Positions 48,801 through 59,219 of a stretch of DNA of 64,000 nucleotides are shown in pieces. The position numbers and the translations under genes are program-made. The stretch lies in the NCBI GenBank assembly GCA_942486035.1, contig CALNXK010000071.1, positions 1,237,501 to 1,301,500 on the forward strand. Direction: 5' to 3'. The first letter of the stretch is position 1; each line of letters begins with the position of its first letter. Source of the stretch: Porites lobata (lineage: Eukaryota; Cnidaria; Anthozoa; Scleractinia; Poritidae). The notes beneath the pieces were generated by a model that saw nothing but the letters and a program-made list of their open reading frames with translations, was not told the DNA's origin and made no database searches.

Positions 48801-51800
48801 TCAGCCGTTATTGTTGAGTAAGAAGTTGTTCTCCCGGCTGTTCATGCACGGTAATCTATAATGCCACTCTGCATGCCACTGGGGAAGTCTTCTAACATGC
48901 CTCTAAACGTTTCGTCCGAACTTCGTGCGCTGTATTTTCTACGAGTATACTCCACGCTGTGTATTAGATCACAAGGTGGTCGGGACTGAAGCCAGTCGAA
49001 ATCTCTTTCCAAACCAATGTAAAAAAAAATGCATTGGTAGTGTATAGCCACAGTAGTACCAAATTTTTTCCGTAAGGCATACACAAAACCTTTCTTGCTT
49101 GCGCCTTACGGAAAACAGCCTCTCCTCTATTGACTACAGGTCAAGAAGCGTGTTTTGTTGTAAGCTGCCTAACGGTTTTTTGCTCTTTTCTCGCTCTCCT
49201 TGCAGGTGGTGTTGTCCGAATGACAATCAGTCTCACTGTTATTTTGATGGAAGCGACTGGAAACATCAGCTTTGGCATTCCTATAATGCTTGTCCTTATG
49301 ATCGCCAAATGGGTCGGAGATTTCTTTAACGAGGTGAGAATTTGAGCATGTGCATTTACAACAACAACGAAACATTTGTATCTTCAGTTTTCCCCCAATT
49401 TAGCAAGCAGGATGTTTTTTTTTTTTCAATTCTTCATTTCTTTTCACACTTCTGCTTCACGGAAGTCTTGGGTGTGCGTTGATAGTGCTTATGAAATCCA
49501 ATTTGTCGTTTGTCCTTGAAACGGCACACCTGTGACAGTCTTTCGAAGGAAAATGAAGCGTTGGGGGGGGGAGATTCAGTGCGTGAGGGAAAAGGAAAGG
49601 AAGTTCCCCGGGTATTCCCCGTCCCTCTTCCACTTCAAACTGCTGTCACCCAGGCTATGAAAAAACCGACTTGTCGTCCCCAAGTGGACAATAGGTTATT
49701 CACTGGTATCTTAGCATCCATTTATCTTGACTCCTTATCCTTTGGCCTAGCCTGTTCCGGACGTTCAGATAATAGAGAGCGAACTTAAATGGGGCGCGAA
49801 GAAAATGAAAACGAGGGAAGGGAAAGAGAGGAAAGAGAGTCCTACAGGCGTTCCCACGACGCTCTTCCTAGTCCTCCCTCTGCTTTTCCTTGCTTTCTTT
49901 ACCCCGCGCCACTCCCTACTATCTGAACGCTTGAAACAGGCTACCTTAGGCCTTTCTTTGTATCCCATTTCTCTTTTTCCCTTCGGCGAGATCCGTTCCA
50001 GTTGTTACGAGGGCTTTTTCCCTTCTTTTCGTTTCGACCACCTCTAAACAAGGTTTCAAATGTGAATTATTTACTTACTCTCCTCAGGGTTTATATGATA
50101 TCCATGTCAAGCTACAAGGTGTTCCGTTACTCGGCTGGGAGGCTCCTGTAATGGCTGTTGGAATGAATGCTAGGTAATCCTACAGCACTAATTTGTTACT
50201 GGCCCCTTGCTCGCACACCGGATTTCGAATGAAATCCATCATTCACTTTCCAAACGTCCTGGCGACTTTTATGAGGGATACTTTGAACTTTAGGTCATAA
50301 AATCGGAGCCAAGATCTGGAACACGCTTCCGCTGGCCCTGAGGAGCGAGCATGATTTAAATAAGTTTGTTTTGGTGTGGCCTAAAAAGGCACTTTAGATC
50401 CAAGCCAAATTGAGCCTCCAGTACTTTCTCTTTACTTAGTTGTTCCATTTTTTTTTTATCTGTTATTGTTTTTTGTGTTGTTTTTTCTCTTCATCAGGGC
50501 TCCATTCAAACCAGCCTCGCTGAACTGGGCACCCCTGACTAAATATTGTTCAAAATAAAAAAAAAATCAGGAAAAAAAGCAAATTAACCCCACATAAATA
50601 CAGCTTAACGTTTTTCGACGACATGGGAAGGACATTTTTAGCTTAAAAAATTAAACGAAAACACAGTTGTAGATTGGTGTTCTGCACATGAAATACCTTA
50701 TCAAGACTCTGTTTGGAAAAGCACACTCTGTCAGTTGATATCGAGGCGAAAACATCACGGCAGAAGCATGATAATTCTCATTTAGTAGATAACGAGTCGT
50801 TTGAATCAAAGGTAAACCCAATCAAGCACATGCCAAAAGTTTCCAGTCACTGAATGTAATCCTTTGTTGCCAAAATAAAATTTAAGGAGAAGTGATAAGT
50901 TTCTCTGGGCCTAATACTAAAACACTAAAAAGCGAGGTTTTGTTAGAATGGTCACGGAATAGGATTTCCACAGACAAAAGCGTTAGACCTTCATTACCAG
51001 TAACCGCGGTCCATTGTTTGTGGGAAGTACTTCTGAAGTACCCTTTTGATTTTGGTATTTTCTCTTTCTTGTCTTTCAGTAAGTTCTCGTTTTGACTTAT
51101 GTTTATTCGCAATTTTTGTTTGTTCATTTTTTCAGTGATATTATGAGTAGACAAGTTGTTTGTTTTAACACAGTGGAGAAGGTAAGTACCTTGTGTGTGT
51201 TTATTGTCTCATTCATCGATATTTGTTTCATTGCTTTATTTTCACGTCTAGTGCTGTGGTGCAGAATCGGATGTGGGGAGTATCAACCCCTGGGGATCCC
51301 CTGAGGGGCACTTAGGGGAAATTTGGGTAGAGGTGTACCGCCGAGGCGAAAAATGTCGTTTTTTTCCCTACCCTGTTCAAGACAAGAGACCAACAAGAGA
51401 CCTCATTCAGTGACCCTGATTCATGTTGCTTCGCATACAGAATCAAGTAACTTTTAAAAAAGGCAGCATTAAATTAGTTTTTTTAAGGGGGGGATGGTGG
51501 GGAAGTGTAGGTACCACACATGTAGACGGTTCGTCACCGTCTTTACACTCTTTGTTGCAACAATGTTAACGCTGGGGTGCACTGAAAATAGTCGTTACGA
51601 TACTCGTCCTGTGTGACATCGCTTTGCGAAACTATTCACCCTACAATTAGTGGAATTGAGTCTTGAGTCGTGAGTTTGCTTACAAAAATCAGTATCAGCG
51701 ATCGCTGATGTGTGCAATTTTGAATGTGTGTGCAGACAGACGGACTATCTTTGCGACTTTTGAGTGACTTTGATTACTTGTAATTACTGTATTTACTGTC

Positions 51801-54800
51801 AGGTTGGTCGAATAGTTGACGTGTTAAAGGATAAACGCTCACACCACAACGGTTTTCCTGTTGTCGATTGCCTTGACTCGAGTGACAAGGAGGTAAACTT
51901 TTTGTCCTGTGTTTGTGATGTTATGAAATTGGCAGAAGTGGTATGGTTTACGTGAAACTAACGTTGTCATTTTTAGCGATTCTTGACGCAAAAGCCCCCA
52001 CCCCCCAAAACAGCTCCGCCCGAAATAAACATGAATGTTGCTTTTTAAAGGTGTAATGAAAAAGCTACAAAACAGCGGTCCCCAGCGTAGCGTTTTCGAT
52101 GTCAATTACGGTAACAATAATTTCCTCGTTGAATTTTTAATCACGCCGAGGATTACTTAACTTTGCTGTTTTCAGTTTGTAAAACTTCCGTGCCATCATA
52201 CAATAAACTGGGGAAAAAAAAAACTGGGGGTGGCTAGCCCTTCGGATTTCACCAAGCCGTTCCTTATCAGGAGGCCCGCTAGGTATCTCCCATTCGTTCC
52301 GGCTTTAGTATGTGGGATCAGAAATCCCAGCTAGTGTATGTGAAAGTCCGTATTTAAATGACTACGGAAGGCACATCTTATCCATGTGGGAGCCATTTAG
52401 TGTTTTTTCCTTTTTATTCTTCATCGCGAAGTCTATTGAAGCGTGAAATTCACGGCGTATCGATAAATCAATAACTCTTAACTGCAATTCGACTATTGTC
52501 AGCGGCATAAGTCAATTACTTACTTTTGAATTACGGTTTCTGCCATTACGCATGCGCATTGTGTCAAAAAGTTTCGGCAAACTCGACCATTTAATCCAAG
52601 CTTTGCATACAGGAGCAAATATATTAAAAACGTTGTAGAAAGCCAAAGACAAATTGAAACATTTTTGATTGTGCAATTTTTTTTTTTTTTGAGGTTAAAA
52701 TAAAATGCCAAATTGGGTCTTTAAAAAAAGAAGACAGCAAAACACTAATTTTAACATCAAGTTAAGTCAGGAGCCCATGTCCTGGTTAAGTTAACTGTTG
52801 TTCTGAATTCAGTTCCTCGCAAACACTGAACGTCAGTAATGCAAAATGCAGTCGGAGACCTCTCTAATAACATAAATTCAAGCCGTGGCCATGTCTTGCA
52901 GGGAGTGGATAAAAAGATATTTACATGTACATTAACCGTCTTTAATTACGTGGCTTGCAGCGTACCCATTAAACAGACGGTCTTTCTTTGTAACATTTTA
53001 GGATAGTGGAAGTGCTAGCAGTAAAGCAACATTTGGGACATATCGTGGCTTAATCTTAAGATCACAGCTTATTATTCTTCTTAAATCAAAGGTGAGGTTT
53101 AAAATTTGTTCTTGTTACCGTCGTTATGGTTCTTTCGTCTTAAAAATTCCTGACCACAATTAAAGATTGCCGTAGGCACAGAACACAGCCCTTTCTCAGC
53201 GGCGCGTCGAGGTTTATATCAAGTACAGGGTATCGCTCTATCACATATTTGTATGCATTTTTTATTGCTTTCATTCTAGAAGAGAGCGGTACGTTCGAAA
53301 TTTTTGCTCCGTTATTCCGCAGGTTACGTGAACGCACCCGGAACTTATTAGAATGCTTGACTGCGCAAATTACATTACCTTTCTAGTCATTCTAAGCAAT
53401 GACCGCGATTTTCCAACTTCTGACAACCACTTCGTCTAAAGTTTTCTTATGTTGTCTTGGCTTCTGTTTTTTCTACAGACGTTCGCGGAAGGCAACCCAC
53501 CGAGGTGTAAAAATAAATTAACCCTGAGAGACTTTAGGGATGCTTACCCACGATTTCCGCCTATTCGGGTACGTATAGCCCACGTCCTAACCCCAATTCC
53601 AGCGCTCTGACTGCTCGACCACGCTACCTACCTCACTTAGCAATAGAGTTTAGTGAATGTGTTTTTGCTTTTACTCTAGAACGTTAGTATATCTCAGAAG
53701 GAAAGAGAATGTTATATGGACCTGAGGCCTTATTTAAACCCATGTCCTTACACATTATATGCGGTAAGTTATGATTTATTTTTCCTTAGGCGACCAAATT
53801 AAAAAAAGTGTTCGAAATTCCACACTGAAATTATTTTAGCACGGTAGGATCTTCGGCATGCCTAGTTATACCATTTGTTTTTTGTCCTGAGACTCTTCCA
53901 TAAGTTAACGTCGCAAACAAAACTAAAAGAAACTACGTGTTCTTTATTTGGCTTGTCATTTTTCTTGGGGACAGGTTCTGCGAACACCTCAGATCTGTCT
54001 CAAAGAAAGCTGACCTACCCGTTGCTAAACATTTTTCCTCCCCCGGTCACACAACAGATGATATGATGGTAGCTGTTGTTCGAGCGGGTCTTCACAACAC
54101 CAGGGACAGACGTAGAGCGGAGGGCCACCTAATTTTTAAATGCAAAACTCTACAGCCGCGCGGCATAAACATTGACTTCAATTTTATTTGAGCGAACTCT
54201 TCCAGCGCGCGCTTCAAATGTTGCCACATTTGAATAAAATGACGCGCGTTCAGTGTAACGGCATCTTCCACTGATGAAGGGACAGTAGTCCCGAAACGTC
54301 TGGATTTTCAAACATTTTAGCGCTAAGAACACAAAGACAAATTTTAATTGTCATTTCTCTAGCCTGGGACCAGATTAACTCTTCATCTGTCATTGCGACA
54401 AATCTACATTATGGACAATTCTTATTGTTACAAAGCTACCATAGTTCCAGCCTGCTAGAAGAACCTTTCTTTCACTTGCTCGATTTTGTCGTACTTGAGA
54501 AAGACTGTGCATGAATCGAGCAAGATTTTTGTTGAGCATTTGCGGCATTTTCAGCCTAGGATATAGTTGCGAACCCAGGCCTAATAGCCTTGCGCTTGCT
54601 ACAGCGGGCTCGGTTAGGGCCATCGGTTTATCAATCAATGGATGCTCGCACTCGAAAAAACCAGTTTTACGAGAGAGGGCAAGGTTGACTAATCCAGAAG
54701 TTTGAGCTTCGGTGAACTCGAAGGTTTGCTTGGCGTGATTCAAGAAAAGCATCCTTTCCTCCTCCTCAATCAAGAAGGCAAAGGAGGCTGTACTCCCACT

Positions 54801-56314
54801 TTGCCAAAGTTCGTGCACTTACCGCCTCCAGAATATTTTTAGAACGGGAACCTCTCTATAACGAACATTTTGCTTTGTCCTAAAGAGTTTCATTCAATCC
54901 CTGCCTTCACAATACGCACACCTCCACGAAACGAGGCACAACCTCTCAGATACGGAAAATTTGTTAGATGATACTAAAAGTCATACAGTCCCTACCGTTT
55001 TGATAAAGACAGGAAAGGTGGGTTCGTGATAAAGAAAATTCATAGGTGCCTTGGGTAGGCCTTTCACAGTAATTTTTAGGTATTTATTATAACTCCAAAA
55101 ATGGAGTAAAGATTTTAGGTACAGGATAACCCCTTTTATGGGGTTACTTTAACTCCTATTTTAACTCCAAATTTGGGGTCACTTTTACTCCTGAAGAAGG
55201 GGTTAATTTTACTCCTTACATGGTTTGTTTTATAACTCTTTTTGGAGTTACTTTAACTCTGAAAGTGGAGTAAAAATTTTAGGTACAGGATAACTCCTTT
55301 TTGGGGGTTATTTTAACTCCTCAATATCTGGGTGATTTTTGCTCCCCAAAAAGAGCTCTTTAAAACCTTTTTTGAAGTTAAAATAACTCCCCCAAAAAAT
55401 AACTCCATTGGTAAGGAGTTAAATTAACCCCACTAGAGGAGTTAATATAACTCCTTGAAAATTTGTTTGATTGTTTGTTTCTTCAGAATGCTTCTCTGTC
55501 ACGAGCGTTTAGATTATTCAGGGCCTTGGGACTAAGGCACATAGTGGTGATAGATGAAAACAACAAGGTGGGTGGTCTGCCTTTGGGAACTAAACTGTGG
55601 TTCCGTTTAGTTTGTTTTCTGGTCGTAAGAAGGTTTCTATTTTATGGTGCTTCAAACTGGTACAATAGAACCCGGTTAATACGGACAACTCCAAGGGGGC
55701 AGTTTCCCTATTATCCGGTTCTCCGTATTCATGTAGTAGACAAAGAGGAAAAAGGTTCGATTCCTAGGTGGAAACAATGATTGTAGGAAAAAGCCAAGGA
55801 AAACTTGTTAGCAGGAGACAGAACACTTTATTAAAAGGCTTCAATACAAGGGTCAAACTGGAGAAGAAAGACGGACTTATCAAAATCAAACATGTCGTGC
55901 TATTTTGCTGCTGTTTTTTTTTTTACAGTAAAAAAATCGTATTAAACCATAGAAATCTGTCATTATTTGAACAGTGGTCAATCTCTACAATTAGCATATG
56001 ATTGTGACTAGGAAAATAGAAAGTGCGTGGGAAACCAGTGTCCGTCGGTAAAGCGGGGTTGACGATATATAAGAGTTTGTGACCTGGGACACAGGAAATT
56101 GTCCGTGGTTCGTATTAACCGGTGTCCGTATTAAGTGGGTGTCCGTAGAGCGGGATTCCACTGTATGATGATCTGATGCGCTTGTGTCCTGTGATAGGTT
56201 GTTGGAATAGTAACAAGGAAAGATATCGCTCGTTATCGAATGTGGAGTCATCGCGGTCAGATTGGCTTAGAGGAAGTACACGTCTTGGAAACAAACACCG
56301 TACAACATTTTTAA
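36851..56314 (+). CDS. CLCN7: CLCN7, lysosomal 2Cl-/H+ exchanger ClC-7 (23 exons, 802 aa)
   Basis: Exons: 36851-36925, 37049-37126, 37242-37307, 38360-38425, 39148-39280, 39949-40058, 40616-40696, 41253-41493, 42630-42805, 43680-43734, 44173-44233, 46349-46487, 47425-47518, 47918-48139, 49206-49333, 50088-50173, 51136-51181, 51803-51892, 53002-53091, 53479-53568, 53680-53763, 55487-55567, 56198-56314. All junctions are GT..AG and keep frame; 2409 nt gives 802 aa (human 805). ENSPLL near the N-terminus fits the [DE]xxxL[LI] lysosomal sorting signal. GSGIP (181-185), GKEGP with gating Glu225, the proton glutamate in SLEEG (Glu292) and GLFVPSGLFVP (482-492) are all present, marking an exchanger. 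Two CBS domains close the protein. ClC-7 works with OSTM1 to load lysosomes with chloride. ClC-6 is less likely, given the match to ClC-7 across exons 4-6 and the CBS end. The donor after exon 5 (GTATCC) is weak; an upstream in-frame ATG alternative is 36887. Confidence 0.97.
38745..39060. repeat. Interspersed repeat in CLCN7 intron 4, family B forward copy
   Basis: GGGGGTACTTCCTCATAAGA, GGTCGCATTTTCACGACTGG and TATAATGGGGTTGCATTTTC mark this copy. The same motifs occur in reverse complement at about 44430-44875 in intron 11. Confidence 0.7.
40616..40696 (+). other. CLCN7: CLCN7 exon 7: chloride filter GSGIP
   Basis: This 27-codon exon encodes PVAIGSGIPQIKCYLNGVLV and the end of the following helix. 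Ser182 in GSGIP is the residue that in CLC exchangers favours chloride over nitrate coupling. Confidence 0.9.
40850..41205. mobile_element. MITE-like repeat in CLCN7 intron 7, family C
   Basis: GAACTCCCATATAAAAGTGA near 40913 is roughly mirrored by CCCATCAGTTATATGGGAGTA near 41169. The interior motif GGGATGCTTGTCATCTTGCT is shared with the element in intron 8. Confidence 0.65.
41253..41493 (+). other. CLCN7: CLCN7 exon 8: gating glutamate exon
   Basis: This is the largest coding exon of the gene. It starts TLFCKVVGVIFSVAGGLA and contains GKEGPMIHAG with the gating glutamate (Glu225), then FVSGGAAAGVSAAFGAPVG. Both flanking introns carry family C MITEs very close to the splice sites. Confidence 0.92.
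41507..41862. mobile_element. MITE in CLCN7 intron 8, family C, ~50-bp inverted ends
   Basis: CCCGGGGGAGGGACTCCGTA starts 14 bp after exon 8. The mirrored end reads TATGCGGAGTCCCCTCCCCC near 41840-41862. The arms continue through ATGGGTGGGGATGCTCGTCG. The interior repeats TAGGGGT motifs. Confidence 0.85.
42630..42805 (+). other. CLCN7: CLCN7 exon 9: proton glutamate exon
   Basis: It encodes GVLFSLEEGASFWNQSLTWR. The second Glu of SLEEG (residue 292) corresponds to the human ClC-7 internal proton-transfer glutamate; channels in this family lack it. Confidence 0.9.
43427..43645. mobile_element. Foldback repeat in CLCN7 intron 9
   Basis: CCATTTACAAGGGTCCGGAC and AAATTTTTGAACGGACAAAA at the left are mirrored by TCGTCCGTTCAAAAATTTGT and GCAGACCCGTGCAAACGGGT at the right. 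It ends about 35 bp before exon 10. Confidence 0.75.
44430..44875. repeat. Interspersed repeat in CLCN7 intron 11, family B reverse copy
   Basis: AACCCATTATAGTCAATCCA, GTCGTGAAAATGCGACCCCA and AGTATTCCCCCCCTTGGGGG are reverse complements of motifs in the intron 4 copy. Confidence 0.7.
44908..45998. mobile_element. 1.09-kb inverted-repeat element in CLCN7 intron 11
   Basis: CAGGGCTCAAAATAACGGCC at 44908 is mirrored by TCCGTTATTTTGAGCCTTG ending at 45998. ATATG flanks both ends. Subterminal GACCGGTCA/TGACCGGCC motifs recur near both tips. The interior open frame (45188-45670, minus) is highly basic and matches no transposase I know. Confidence 0.8.
47918..48139 (+). other. CLCN7: CLCN7 exon 14: second filter segment
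   Basis: It encodes WTYGLFVPSGLFVPCILTGA and EPGSYALIGAAATLG. The GxFxP segment forms part of the chloride path in CLC proteins. Confidence 0.9.
48241..48900. repeat. Possible retroelement-derived sequence in CLCN7 intron 14
   Basis: GTGACTGACGTTTTGACAAC, CTGTGCGGTAGTCACCTTCA and the CCAATCACATCGCG-like motif near 48380 resemble motifs I associate with cnidarian retroelement ends. I cannot define boundaries or a coding region. Confidence 0.3.
49748..49943. mobile_element. TAGCCTG-family element (196 bp) in CLCN7 intron 15, near-exact 9-bp duplication
   Basis: TAGCCTGTTCCGGACGTTCA begins at 49748, and TATCTGAACGCTTGAAACAG plus GCTA ends at 49943. The flanks are CCTTTGGCC (49739-49747) and CCTTAGGCC (49944-49952), 8 of 9 identical. 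Ends and duplication length match the members at 12030 and 16242. Confidence 0.8.
50291..50397 (+). pseudogene. LINE C-terminal fragment in CLCN7 intron 16
   Basis: The plus-strand frame GAKIWNTLPLALRSEHDLNK is followed about ten residues later by a stop. It matches the G(A/S)-K-IWNSLP-x-x-LR-x-x-x-x-L-x-x-FK end of LINE polyproteins. It differs enough from the fragment at 34571-34882 to be another family or a diverged copy. Confidence 0.6.
53937..54191 (+). pseudogene. Penelope-like retroelement C-terminal fragment in CLCN7 intron 21
   Basis: From about 53979 the plus-strand frame reads RFCEHLRSVSKKADLPVAKH, then FSSPGHTTDDMMVAVVRAGL and LIFKCKTLQPRGINIDFNF. The (F)-x-x-HL, VA-x-HF-x-x-x-GH and K-x-x-TL-x-P-x-GIN-x-x-x-x-F patterns are typical of the C-terminal GIY-YIG-associated end of Penelope-like and related retroelements. 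Nothing upstream remains. A hammerhead-like motif follows at 54267-54304. Confidence 0.75.
54267..54304 (+). ncRNA. Hammerhead-ribozyme-like motif downstream of the Penelope-like fragment
   Basis: TCCA (stem I), CTGATGA (54271-54277), a 5-bp stem GGGAC/GTCCC with AGTA loop (54279-54292), GAAAC, GTC (54298-54300), then TGGA (stem I partner). This is the order of hammerhead core elements with a minimal stem III. Penelope-like elements are known to carry such ribozymes. Activity in this copy is not shown. Confidence 0.5.
55090..55457. repeat. Array of small GGAGTT/AACTCC hairpins in CLCN7 intron 21
   Basis: About nine short near-palindromes follow each other, for example AACTCCAAAAATGGAGT, AACCCCTTTTATGGGGTT, AACTCTTTTTGGAGTT and AACTCCATTGGTAAGGAGTT. 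A longer direct repeat (GTGGAGTAAA then TTTTAGGTACAGGATAAC) occurs at about 55100 and 55270. The array ends 30 bp before exon 22. Confidence 0.8.
55663..56163. mobile_element. TA-flanked element in CLCN7 intron 22
   Basis: CAATAGAACCCGGTTAATAC is the left end. The right end contains GTATTAACCGGTGTCCGTAT and TGGGTGTCCGTAGAGCGGGA before CCACTG, with TA at both borders. It ends 34 bp before exon 23 and shares end style with the elements at 11972 and 31471. Confidence 0.7.
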
Positions 56315-57673
56315 ACATTTTAAATCACGCTGTGGTCAGTCGAAAATGTAACCAGATGATTAAACCCCTCCGACACAGGACCTGGGAACAGTATGAGGTT
56401 AGAGTAGACTGACTGCGGTCTATTGCTGTGAGATCAACTGCGAATACAGCGAAATGAAATCAAAGAAACAGAGTTTAACAATATGATGGAGGAGTTTACC
56501 ATGCACTTCTAGGGAACTGAACAATTTAAAAATCTGATCGAGGTGCTATGAATCGTCGTTTTTGACCTTATTTTAAACGGCCATTGAAGCATTTAAGGTC
56601 AAAAATGTGTTCTTCTAGGTGTTCTGGTAAGGAGTTCTATTCCGGTCTGGAGAATCGCATCTCTCTTAAAAGGACGTGGTGGCGTGGTGGCCGGGCGGTT
56701 TGTACGAGCAGGTTCAGGCCTTTTCGTCAAGTAGTTTGTACCTGTTAGATAAGAAACGTTGCCCCACCTCTACCCAAGGCTGTAAATGGATACCCATCCG
56801 GAGTAGGGGGGGGAGGGATAGCCATACTCCTAGGTGCTTCATGCAACACAAACCAGGTTAAGCTCTTCCCGTTTGGGTCTTCTTTGCTCTTGTCAACTTA
56901 AAAGAAGTGATCAGTGCAAATACATAAGGCAGGTTTCATTACAGACAAAAATATTCGAAGCATCTTTCATAGACTGTTTACAGTCCCCTATCCTTCCGTA
57001 AGATCGTCAGAATCGAGCGCCTATCTTGACGATCTTGCGGAAAAATAGTCATGAGGAGAATTCCACTACTTATCAGGACTATCCAGCCCGATCAGTTTAC
57101 AGTATTTCTAAATGGTGTGAACGGCACTGATGGGTTTTAGTAAAAATTTCATTTCAATATGACTGGGCCGGTCGGCTAGTTCTGACGTTTGGAAAGCGCC
57201 GTAATTTTATGGGTTAATTTTGCTCTTTATAGACTCTGTCAGAAGATAACACTGTGTAGTTCGCGTTGATAAAAAAGTGTTCCGTTTTTATTCCTGTGTT
57301 TCTGCTTATTTTACTTGCATAGGGACGGAGGACCAAATAGTATGTAGAAAACAGGTTTGATCGCTTATTGTACAAAGCAATGTGTCTAAAGAGACAAAGT
57401 AATGTCAAATGCAACGTTAACAGATGTTAATGATATTTATATTTTTTAAAAAAAGAATTAGCAAATGTTCATGAGTTTAAATAAAGTGCAGACACAAATC
57501 TTATTTCTCGCTATTTTAATTGTAGATTTTTAACTAGGAGACCATACAGTAGTAACACTCATACGTGAGACTGGAAACTTGTCTGCAGCGAGAAAACCAG
57601 GGACTATCGACTATTCCGACGGACATGTAACCAGTGTCCAATTCATTCCTTCTTCTTCAGACTTAAAAACCTT

Positions 57674-58214
57674 TTAAGGCCTGTTTACATGGATGTGGGG
57701 TACCCCAGGTAGGTGAGGTAACCCGCTTAGGTGGGGTAAAAAAATAACCCTTCTTTACATGCAATCTTACAACCCCACCATCCTGGAGTGCACTTTGTCA
57801 AGATTATTGAATGGTCGCTAAGCACGTAAATAAGAAAAATGATGACAAACCACGTGTTTTGGCGATTAATGCTCTTCTACACTCACTTGCTGCCCTTGCT
57901 GCAACCTTCAGTACTGTGGCTTTCTTACGGTTACCTTTAATGATACAAAGCCACCGCCAAAGTGAATTTTGCGCGAATTTGAAATATCACGAATCGGACC
58001 CCGGCTAGGCGGGTTACCCCACCTTGAAACGTTTACATGGCAAAATTTGACCCCGGTTGAGAAGGTTACCCGGTCTGGCAGACCGGGTTACCCGGCTTAG
58101 CGGGTCACCCCACCGATCATGTAAACGTGATCAAATTATAATGAGAGATTATATGGACAGGCGGGTTACCTCACCTACGTGGGGTCCCTCACCTTCATGT
58201 AAACAGGCCCTTAA
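57674..58214. mobile_element. TTAA-flanked MITE (piggyBac-like ends)
   Basis: TTAAGGCCTGTTTACATG at 57674 is mirrored by CATGTAAACAGGCCCTTAA ending at 58214. TTAA is the target duplication expected for piggyBac or Kolobok types. GGGTTACCC-type motifs recur throughout. No transposase. Confidence 0.82.
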
Positions 58215-59101
58215 ATTCAGATCACACGTCAAAATCAGAATACGTCCAAGAGTATCTCTTTCTCTCTTGGAAACATACTTCCGGAACAGAATAATACGGC
58301 CTCAGTGATACTCCCATAGTCTCCTTCATCACTCTCAGCCCATCCCCCGGGCTCGACTACCAGCTTCTGTTTGAGAAGTAAGCCCATGCCCCTTCTTGGG
58401 TGGATGGTCATTTCTTCCCCCTTTTCCCTTTCCCCCGCCTCCCCCTCCCTCACTTTTCCTTTCTTGGGGTCAATTTAATAAAAATTTTACAAGTGTAATT
58501 TCTAAGTGTAACTATTGTTTTCGGACTTTAGACAGACAGACACTTGTAAAAGTTTTGTTACTGTAAAGAGGACGACAAAGCAAAGTCTGCTGTTCGAAAG
58601 AACACATGGTGTCAGAGTGTGTGAGTAAACTTTTATTGGTCCGACAACCAACAAAACTAATTAATTGTATTTATTATAATGTTAACAAAAATATGGATAA
58701 TTTAAATCTTGTAGTGGGGTTGCCCTTATATTATATTTCGTGAGTTTGGGCATTTTCAAGTGAAAATACCCTTTTCATCTTTAACAAATATATAAATACT
58801 ATAGCAATATTGTGTTCTATAACAGATATTTCAAGAATTACTTACACTTGTTTTTTGTCATTAAACGTCATTGTACTACGGTAAGGGGTATCAGCCTGAG
58901 GCAAGGGGTGATGTGATATATCGTTACTTAACAAAACCACAAGCCAAAGACCGATAAACTGTTCATTTTTGCATCAGCGAGGATTCCTGTGGGGATTGAA
59001 AAGTGCACTGAAGAATAGTTTGTGTACTTTTCACTTTTTTTGTTTTTCAAACTTCTGTGGTGGCATTAATAATTAAGGCTCCAATAATATGCATTATTTT
59101 C

Positions 59102-59219
59102 GCAACAGACCACACTTTCTGTGGGTTTCGGCTCGTGATTTACAAGCTTTTCGAGTGTTCTCCCAACATTCCAAGTGGTTAATTACGCCGGTAAACCCAT
59201 AGAAGTGTGGTCTATTGCT
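59102..59219. mobile_element. Small foldback element
   Basis: GCAACAGACCACACTTTCTG and TGGGTTT on the left are mirrored by AAACCCATAGAAGTGTGGTC and TATTGC on the right. Confidence 0.7.

Larger units (their letters stand above)
51136..56314 (+). other. CLCN7: CLCN7 exons 17-23: tandem CBS domains
   Basis: Exons 17-19 encode CBS1 (SDIMSRQVVCFNTVEK, VGRIVDVLKDKRSHHNGFPV, YRGLILRSQLIILLKSK). Exons 20-23 encode the linker and CBS2 (LRDFRDAYPRFPPI, DLRPYLNPCPYTLYA, RAFRLFRALGLRHIVVIDEN, VVGIVTRKDIARYR). In human ClC-7 these domains bind nucleotide and phosphoinositide and slow gating. Confidence 0.92.
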
